Assembly (NCBI GenBank): GCA_003640385.1
Contig: RCAB01000821.1
Location: 1-17,358, forward strand
Origin: Setaria digitata
Lineage: Eukaryota; Nematoda; Chromadorea; Rhabditida; Setariidae
Reading direction: 5' to 3'
DNA length: 17,358 bases
Below the pieces are notes generated by a model. The model searched no databases. It was not told where the DNA came from and worked only from the letters and a program-made list of their open reading frames with translations. Positions 10,829 to 17,358 of this stretch are shown here, piece by piece (positions within the stretch are counted from its first letter, which is position 1; every line of letters begins with the position of its first letter). The position numbers and the translations under genes are program-made.

Positions 10829-13800
10829 TCAGTGAGATTTAACAGTAGCACCACATCTTAATAAGCTGATGAAAACATTTGAACGAAGTCTTTCATCGTG
10901 TGATTCCGGTTCACAGTGCAAACTTTCAAGTGGCGTCTCACCACACATATTTTCTTTATTTGCCAATTTTGTAATCGTTTCCTCGTCTACACACGATTTG
11001 AACATCTATGAGAAGTAGAGGGAAACAGATTTAGTTCGTATAATGAATTTATCTAATAACTATTCATTCGCAGAAGCACTGAACATAGAAAGCAATACGA
11101 CTGCTACCTCACTATCGCTTTCGACAACAAGAATTTTTCCAAAGTTAAGGCAGAAAAATATTTAAAGATATCTCCGTTTAAATCCAGATAAGTTAATATT
11201 GTGTGTCCTTTTTATTAATATGAAGCTATGAAATTAAATACATCAACAAACAAAAAGTACCTCAATAAGATCAGCATCCAGACTATTTACCGCATAATGT
11301 AGAATATTGTTTCCGTGTAAATCCTGTAAATCAGAAATGTTTGTGGACAATGAGATTTGATGTGGAATAGTACCTTAAAGATAATGATATTTTGAAGCAG
11401 TTTACTGGCTTATACTTCATGTAAAAATAACTCTTAGATTTCTCAGTTTATCCGCAACCTATAAATGTAAACGATCAGAACTAATATTAAAAAACAACAC
11501 ACTGCTTATGACTAAATTAGGTTTCATTCCCATCCTAACTTTAAAAATTACGTTAGAAAACTTTGAACATGAGCTTACCGTATTCATCGGGTTGGCGCCA
11601 TATTTTAAAAGACATAGAATCGTTGAACCGTTATCAACATGCAAAGCCTTCTTTGCGCCTACACCATTCTCCTTAACAGCACATAAAAGCGGCGTCTGTC
11701 CCATTCCATTAGGTGTGTTAACATCAACCTTCCCACTGGCGCAAAGAATCTAAAAAATATGGCGTCGAAACCCGAAATACATCAAAACTACAACAATTTT
11801 AGTGGTGAACGGTGAACGATAAGAACATGAAACAAGTTAGGCTCAAGAAGAAATCTCCAAAGGCCACAAGGCTAGTTCGAAGTACTTCGGAAAGGAAAAT
11901 TTTTCATATCCATCATGGATTATGTTAAATGCGTATCCTTCAAGAAAACAAATGAAATCACTTCAACAATGTCAGTCATTCCATTCGATGCAGCACAGTG
12001 TAGTGGTGTCTGTAGCCCAGGTGACGCAGTCTGGTAATTCGGATTTGCCCCCGCTTCCATCAGATACGCCACCACTTCAAGGCTATTCTTTTGTACAGCC
12101 AAGTAGAGAGGTGTTTCAAACGCTCGATTCGGCATATCGAAGGCTCGTCGCGTGCAAGCATCTTCAGCTTTTAACATCTGCTCAACAAGCGCATAAATTT
12201 TCGCGAGATCCATATGTAAAATAACAATATGCAAAAGACTGTCGCCATCTGGATCCTGATAGCATAATGCACCTTTCAGTTCCTAAAACAGAGCTACTGC
12301 ATACTGAAACTTGGATGTATACATCTCACAGTCATTCATTACCTCCCCTAACATCTATTTTCACCTACACTGAATTACCGTAATATTCCCCTTCTTTCAC
12401 TTATCAAAATTAATTAAATTAATTTCTTCTTCCATCTTTCTGCTGTTTATCATCCAAGAAACTGTAATTAAGCATGACTAGTAAATATGATAATGACCCA
12501 TCCAGTACTCCTAATTTTGAAGAGTGACTAATGATGAAAATAGATAAGCGGTACGTATAGTAATGTCGAGGTCTTGCGGAAGTGATGGTTAAAATAAAAC
12601 AAAAACTGACCTGAATACACTTGCATGTCCATGCCCAGGCTTCAACCATTTCGCTGTCATTAATAAGAGCACGCAGGCGACTTTTTGCTAAACGTGGTAT
12701 TGCTCGTTCTCTTATACTTTGACTAGTTATTACCAATTCAAGCGATGACAAATTTTTGGAAGGAACAGTTGTTTTTAACTGCTTTTCTTCAAAAATAACA
12801 GGGATTTGTGTAGCTGTTCGTGGTAGCACAGGAGAACACTGTGGTGCGCTTTTAGCCGAAAGTGGTGAAACACAGTTATCTTCAACAAGAATCCGATACA
12901 AGGGACTATCGAAATTTGACTGAATGTTACCATCACTGATACTGCTGTCCCTGGACCGTATTGAAATACCACTTTCGGGGGAATGAACAGCTGTCGTATA
13001 TTCATGGGAATATTTCAGAATAAAGTCTGACAGGTCTTCAGGAAGTTGAGTATTATCTGCAACATTCTTAGGAGATGAAATGCTTTGTTCCAAATTGGAT
13101 GAGATCTGATATTGCGTTCCAGATGAATCGCAGCTAAGATCTGACTGTACGGTATCCAAAGTTGAACTATTTGACAGAAATTTCGTAAAATCGGAACCAC
13201 CTTCAATGAGGGATGAAAAAGTAGGGGTTTCAAGACCATATTGATCCGTATGATACGATATGTTATAATTCTCCGGTTTCCCACTTAAATTTGTTGTCAC
13301 TGTGGCATGGGCATTTCTTGACGTGTATGGAACATGGCCGAGGGTAGTGCTACGCAAATTACGAACAGGTCCTCTAGCCAGTAGTACCATTGACTCCTCA
13401 GTCAGTGGTTCCTTTGTCTTTCTCACCATAGATTCCGCATCTTTCCCGCCACCTTTCGAAAGGGATCTTGAAACACTTGCCGCCACAGCTTTCTCGGACA
13501 AATGCGCCTCACCTCTACCATCAGCTTTACTCGTTCCATTCTTTACATATTTCTCCTACAAACAAAAAAATATATAATATTCTGAAGTAATCTGGATACA
13601 TCCATCAATTTTTTCAATTTTCTTATAACAGCACTGGAATAAATAAAGGGCCATACCACTCAACTCTATTAATGCAGAAGGCAAGCATTTTTTCACTTAG
13701 ATGAGATTACAAGAAAATAGTGGTCCATTAATTTCCTAGCAGTATACCACAAATCTCATAACCAAAGATGATAAAGGTGTCTTTTTCGCTCTGGTAAATG

Positions 13801-14167
13801 GTTGGAGTTAGCAATGAAACCATGGGTTCACCTTATTTTTCTCGGCAGCATCATTATTTATGAGGTCTTCGAGTAAAATGCCATTGTTTCGACTAGTTTT
13901 GATTGTCGTGCTTGTCTTGCATGCCAGTGCACTAGAACGTAACCTTTGCAGGGTAAAAAATTCTGAAGGGGATATCCTTTCAGGATTGCGACTCTTATTT
14001 CCACTGGTTCTGATATAAGAAGGAGAGTTATTCAGGCTTGAGTGTTTGACAGTAATCGACAGTGAGGCAAAGTTGTTACTAAGGACATCCGAGATATCTC
14101 CTTGTAGTGGTATCGGTTTCAACTTCTTAATAATTTGGTCACTTTTCGAACATTCCCCAGTTGCCAT
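10829..14167 (-). CDS. IkB/Bcl-3-like ankyrin-repeat protein (6 exons)
   Basis: Probable inhibitor or co-regulator of the IkB family, acting in cytoplasm or nucleus. Exons in reading order are 14167-13832, 13555-12611, 12282-11962, 11749-11579, 11323-11261 and 11005-10829, giving 670 residues plus stop. The ATG at 14167 is the first in frame after an upstream TAG. Residues 1-427 are Ser/Thr-rich and look unstructured, with an SPESGISIRS segment at 304-313. Ankyrin repeats fill residues about 437-670: DGDSLLHIVI, ETPLYLAV with AGANPN, QTPLHCAASNG, GQTPLLCAV with YGANPMN, GNNILHYAV, and a last divergent GETPLESL with CGAT. The repeat preceded by a DPDGDSLLH start and the inserts within repeats 1 and 4 resemble IkB, Bcl-3 and Cactus rather than generic ankyrin proteins. 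C. elegans has two such proteins, IKB-1 and NFKI-1; I cannot say which this matches. Antisense frames over the exons are shadows. Confidence 0.88.
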
Positions 14168-14186
14168 ATTTGTCAGCTATTAAAAC
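14168..14186 (-). promoter_or_regulatory. Possible spliced-leader acceptor before the IkB-like start
   Basis: On the minus strand the sequence TTTTAATAG ends nine bases before the ATG at 14167. A pyrimidine-rich AG so close to a start codon is where nematode spliced-leader addition commonly occurs. The same bases also contain the in-frame TAG that marks this ATG as the first available start. The match to the acceptor consensus (TTTCAG) is imperfect, so an ordinary 5' leader intron or a plain leader remain possible. Confidence 0.25.
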
Positions 14187-14860
14187 ATCGTAATATTCCT
14201 TATCGATCCAAACCTGATTAATGAGGCTGATGTGAAATACTCTCCGCTAACTTTACAATTGAAACAAATATTATATGCATTTTATCGATAGTTTCTATTA
14301 TCACCCGAAAGTATTAAATAAACAAATTAAAATGACCTTAATTGCGGTGTGAAATGGACTAAGACATACACCGTACGTCAGCTGCCTGGAAATAAATGAG
14401 AAGGATACGAGAATAAGGTGAAGGCTGAATAAAGTAACAGCAAGACGAGAAATATAGGGAAGAAATAGGAATGATGATTTAACAGATCGATCTGTCGTGG
14501 AACACTATCCTACCTAACATCAACATTTCGGATAGCTCATAATAGAAACAATTCGCCCTCGGAAAAGAGGCAAAGGGAGTACTGGCTCATGAGCAGTCCG
14601 GAAACCCGTCGTACGTAAGTTGCACTACGTAGCAGCACTAACCCTAGAACGTGGAGACGCATGGCGGTACGCATGCTTCTCGCCATCGATGAAGTGTGTA
14701 CTACACATACGTGTCTCTGTGTGTACGCTGTCTGCAGTTGCACTTTGTTAGGAGCATGAAAAATCAATGTGCAGAGAGCGGTGCGGATGGTATGTTCTTA
14801 GGATGTTGCGTCCTTGCCAGAAAGACGTGCCTGCGGGAAGCTTGAGGGTGTCTGGTTGTG
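14187..14860. other. Upstream region of the IkB-like gene
   Basis: AT-rich up to about 14530, then visibly richer in GC and in CG dinucleotides. It is a reasonable place for the promoter of the minus-strand gene, but I see no named element. A frame at 14537-14767 (minus) has no recognisable domain. No transfer RNA, ribosomal RNA or spliced-leader RNA signature was recognised. Confidence 0.45.
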
Positions 14861-14863
14861 GAA

Positions 14864-14962
14864 GTGACACGAGTCACGTTGTCACGTCCGAGGATTCACC
14901 AAGAGGGAAAGAGAACTCTACAGAGTAGTCTTTTATTCACGTCTACGTCGGCATTTAGACGT
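14864..14962. repeat. Cluster of short inverted and direct repeats
   Basis: Within 100 bases lie GTGAC-ACGA-GTCAC (14864-14877), two adjacent near-copies GTCACGTT and GTCACGTC (14873-14888), CTAC-AGA-GTAG (14918-14928), and ACGTCTA paired with TAGACGT across a ten-base gap (14939-14962). Each could be a dimer binding site or a small stem. The stretch is also richer in GC than its surroundings. No function can be assigned from sequence alone. Confidence 0.6.
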
Positions 14963-15364
14963 TGGGGCTTGAACAGTGCGCAACCAGAAATTCTTGCAGG
15001 ATAAGGCATAGCATTTTCACTGGTCTACATAATAATTTTTATGACCGAAAAGAGGAAAAAGAAGCACGAAGAGAATCTGTGTTGCAGCGAAAGAAATGAG
15101 CCGTAGTATTGCTTTGTTACCTTCAAACTACCCAGGCCACTTCAACAGCTTCATTTAGATTTCATCTAATTCCGAAACTTTCAGCACACTTTAGCTCCAG
15201 TTTCCAGAAAATGTCTGGTTGCATAATGAAATATGAGAAACTTGGTAATTCGCATTTTATCACTTCTTCAGTTCATATTTAGAACTGTTGCAGTACTGGC
15301 ATAAACTGAAAAAATGACCAACAGTTTACCTTAAAACCGAACAAACGGGGAAGAAGCTCCTCAG

Positions 15365-15439
15365 CACTGTTATTTTCAATACATATTTTGCACTACAAAT
15401 TCCTCATATACATTGAGTAAAAATCAAACCCACTGCTAA
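15365..15439 (+). repeat. Direct repeat, copy 1
   Basis: This 75-base stretch recurs at 17291-17358. The first 16 bases and the last 52 bases are identical in both copies; this copy carries seven extra bases (ACATATT, 15381-15387) between them. The next bases here are CGCGAC, while the other copy runs off the window, so the 3' limit of the repeat is unknown. It has no coding content that I can see. Confidence 0.95.
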
Positions 15440-15763
15440 CGCGACACTGAGGCAGCTTTTGATTACTCACTTATCACTTGATTCTTCTTTATCACAACTG
15501 GCAGGAGCATTTCAGAGATGCATTTTGAAAACAGATAAAGTGACGAATACAAAGACGGTACCTTAACAGTTGAAACATTTCACTCCACAGCAGTGCTATC
15601 GATTTATTAAGTACCATCGACAAGAAGTACCCTCATTCCGGCCGGTTTATAGCGCTAAATCAGCCCAAATATGGCAAAAGCGTTGAGACAAATTCAATGC
15701 ACCAATCTGGAGATGGCAATTTTTATCTGCCTTGGTTTTTTGCGCTCTGTTAAGCTTTTCAAA

Positions 15764-15901
15764 TATTTAATTGATGTAATGCTTCTAATTCGAGCGAAGA
15801 TCTCACAGCGTGAGATTTTTCAATTCGAAAGAAAAGACAAGTATATATTTATTAGTTTATGCTATCTAATTGATGTAGTGCTTAAAATTGTCACGAACAT
15901 C
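15764..15901 (+). repeat. Two diverged 39-base repeats, 99 bases apart
   Basis: Bases 15764-15802 and 15863-15901 align without gaps at 30 of 39 positions, with 19 of the first 21 identical. The offset of 99 bases is a multiple of three. Both copies lie in one plus-strand open frame (15671-15904), where they read YLIDVMLLIRAKI and YLIDVVLKIVTNI. The frame has no family I recognise, so the repeat may be non-coding. Confidence 0.7.
15800..15816. repeat. Perfect 7-base inverted repeat with 3-base loop
   Basis: ATCTCAC and GTGAGAT flank AGC. The stem extends outward with G-T-type and mismatched pairs toward GAA and TTC. It lies in the spacer between the two 39-base repeats. It could be a chance stem, a DNA-binding palindrome or part of a small structured RNA. 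Confidence 0.6.
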
Positions 15902-17290
15902 TAGAACTTTTCAAGATGTGGAACTTAGTAAGTAAAATTTAACAAGCGTTAATTAAAATGCTGGCGAAATAGTAGAATCGTTATAGCAAGGATTTACTAA
16001 ATGAGCTGATTGTAAGAAGGAAAGATGAAAAGAATGGGACAGTGTGGCGATCTGGGCTGCAAAGGAGGAAAAAGTTGGGAAGCTCCCACCAGAATGTTGG
16101 AAAAGGAAACAACGTGCTGACAAACGGTGTCCTTGAAGATCAGTGCCATGAACACTGCTACTGACATGCACAGCCTACTGCTCCACCGTGAAGGATGCCA
16201 CAACATCATTTCCCAGTGGCACTCATGACCTGTGGTAGCGTGACGTAACGTGACCAGAAGGATAAAACCACCACGGATCGGTCGTATGGTTTGGGCACAG
16301 CTGAGGTAGAGTTACTGAAGTAACTGCAAACCTAACTCTGGAATACTCAACTTCTAGGAACAGCCCACACCAACGATGCCAATGTAGGTTGGATGCGGTT
16401 GACAGAGACTGGAAGGAAAAGTGAGGAAAAGAGATAAATGAAGTCAGAGACAGATAGGTTATGTACATAGACAAAAGCATAAAGACGTGAAGTGTCAGGA
16501 ACAGGAAGATTCAAAAACCAAAAATAAGACTGATTTTAAGAGCCAAATAACGCAAATGCAAGGTAAAATCATCTGCTTCTATTTTGCAGATGAGAAAGGA
16601 AAAATCGTTGATTATCCATCGCTGCGAACAGAACCAAGGATGTACCAGTAACTCTTCAGCGATTACGAAGTAGACCTAGCCAGTCAGCAGAGTAAAATTG
16701 GAGTAAGGCGTAAGTTATAACAAGCAAAAACATCCAATGGAATGGCATAGGAATCGGTCGGTAAATGATACAGCAGAAGAGACCACACAACGCTTGCTTG
16801 CGTACTGACTTTCAAAATGTACACATTTGAGTTGACCGTTGCCTTTTTTTCCCACGTAGAAGAACAACTCATCGAGAATTGCAGAAGTGAACTTAAAGTT
16901 GGAGGTGAGAGAAGAGAAGGGAGAAAGGTTACAGATACCGCCATAGGTGAGGGGGAGCACAAACTTTCGGCACCTGGCACCGAACAAATAAGAACATTAT
17001 TGCCCCTAAGTATACATAACATTATATCACCTAGTTTCCACATTATGGTTTTGCAGCAACTTATTTTGCAAGCCATGTGCTCTTCAACAAAACATTCACG
17101 AAACATCCTTTTCTTGCGAAATCTTTTCCGTTTTCGGCGGTTTCTCATATTCATATTAACACTAGGGACATGAGCTTCAATTTCCCGTGCAACATTTTGT
17201 CACTGTAAGGGACACACCGCCTGAGATCAATTCAAATCAAATTCTCATTTGTGCAAGAAGTTTTCCTTTGAAACAGACTCAGCACCAAAT

Positions 17291-17358
17291 CACTGTTATT
17301 TTCAATTTGCACTACAAATTCCTCATATACATTGAGTAAAAATCAAACCCACTGCTAA
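17291..17358 (+). repeat. Direct repeat, copy 2 (cut by window end)
   Basis: Matches 15365-15439 apart from a seven-base gap; the last 52 bases (17307-17358) are identical to 15388-15439. The match still holds at the final base of the window, so the repeat may go on. High identity implies a recent duplication, gene conversion or a mobile repeat family. Confidence 0.95.

Larger units (their letters stand above)
15440..17290. other. Unassigned segment between the two direct repeats
   Basis: About 1.85 kb lying between the two repeat copies. It includes the 39-base repeats, then a stretch from 16000 to 16500 richer in GC than average, then a long minus-strand open frame (17199-16684) rich in Lys/Arg at its start. 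I find no transposase, reverse transcriptase or other known domain. It may be one unit of a larger tandem duplication or ordinary intergenic DNA. Confidence 0.5.

Noticed and set aside
11508..12224. Plus-strand frames opposite the ankyrin exons
   Set aside because: They are antisense shadows; the minus strand shows clear ankyrin motifs and matching splice sites.
12775..13284. Minus-strand frames overlapping the 945-base exon
   Set aside because: Alternative frames of the same exon; the main frame is open across the whole exon and joins its neighbours in phase.
14537..14767. 76-codon minus-strand frame in the GC-richer island
   Set aside because: No recognised domain, no splice partners; more likely a composition effect.
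1..17358. Transfer RNA, ribosomal RNA, spliced-leader RNA, CRISPR array or bacterial operon
   Set aside because: No matching signatures were seen by eye on either strand; a covariance-model search would be the decisive test for small RNAs.

Overview
The window looks like nuclear DNA of a nematode. It is AT-rich, carries simple-sequence repeats, and its genes are split by small introns (about 80-400 bases, one of 1.2 kb) ending in TTTCAG- or TTACAG-like acceptors. The two genes I can reconstruct are of kinds well known in nematodes: a divergent nicotinic-type Cys-loop receptor subunit and an IkB-like ankyrin protein. Species cannot be fixed from sequence alone; a parasitic clade III (filarial/spirurid) worm is a plausible guess only.

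Layout. Bases 1-1368 are a pentanucleotide microsatellite and upstream non-coding DNA. Bases 1369-6342 (+) hold a ten-exon gene for a complete ligand-gated ion channel subunit of about 519 residues: ligand-binding domain, canonical Cys-loop, four membrane segments and a short cytoplasmic loop. Its first exon is tentative; exons 2-10 join in frame and follow the family fold. Bases 6343-10828 are a gene-poor gap between two convergent 3' ends, holding a 33-base A run and a TA repeat. Bases 10829-14167 (-) hold a six-exon gene for an IkB/Bcl-3-like protein of 670 residues: a long Ser/Thr-rich N-terminal region, then about six ankyrin repeats. All five of its introns are phase 0. Bases 14168-17358 hold no gene I recognise. 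They contain a richer-GC stretch with clustered small inverted repeats, a local 39-base repeat with a hairpin, a basic open frame of unknown status, and two copies of a direct repeat about 1.9 kb apart, the second cut by the window end.

The two genes face each other and share no obvious pathway. The channel would act in the plasma membrane of nerve or muscle, the ankyrin protein in cytoplasm or nucleus as a signalling or transcription regulator. I found no convincing new multi-gene system. The most useful oddities are an arginine at the 2' pore position of the channel, a frame-preserving 84-base intron just before its third membrane segment, the uniformly phase-0 exons of the IkB-like gene, and the unexplained repeats at the right end.
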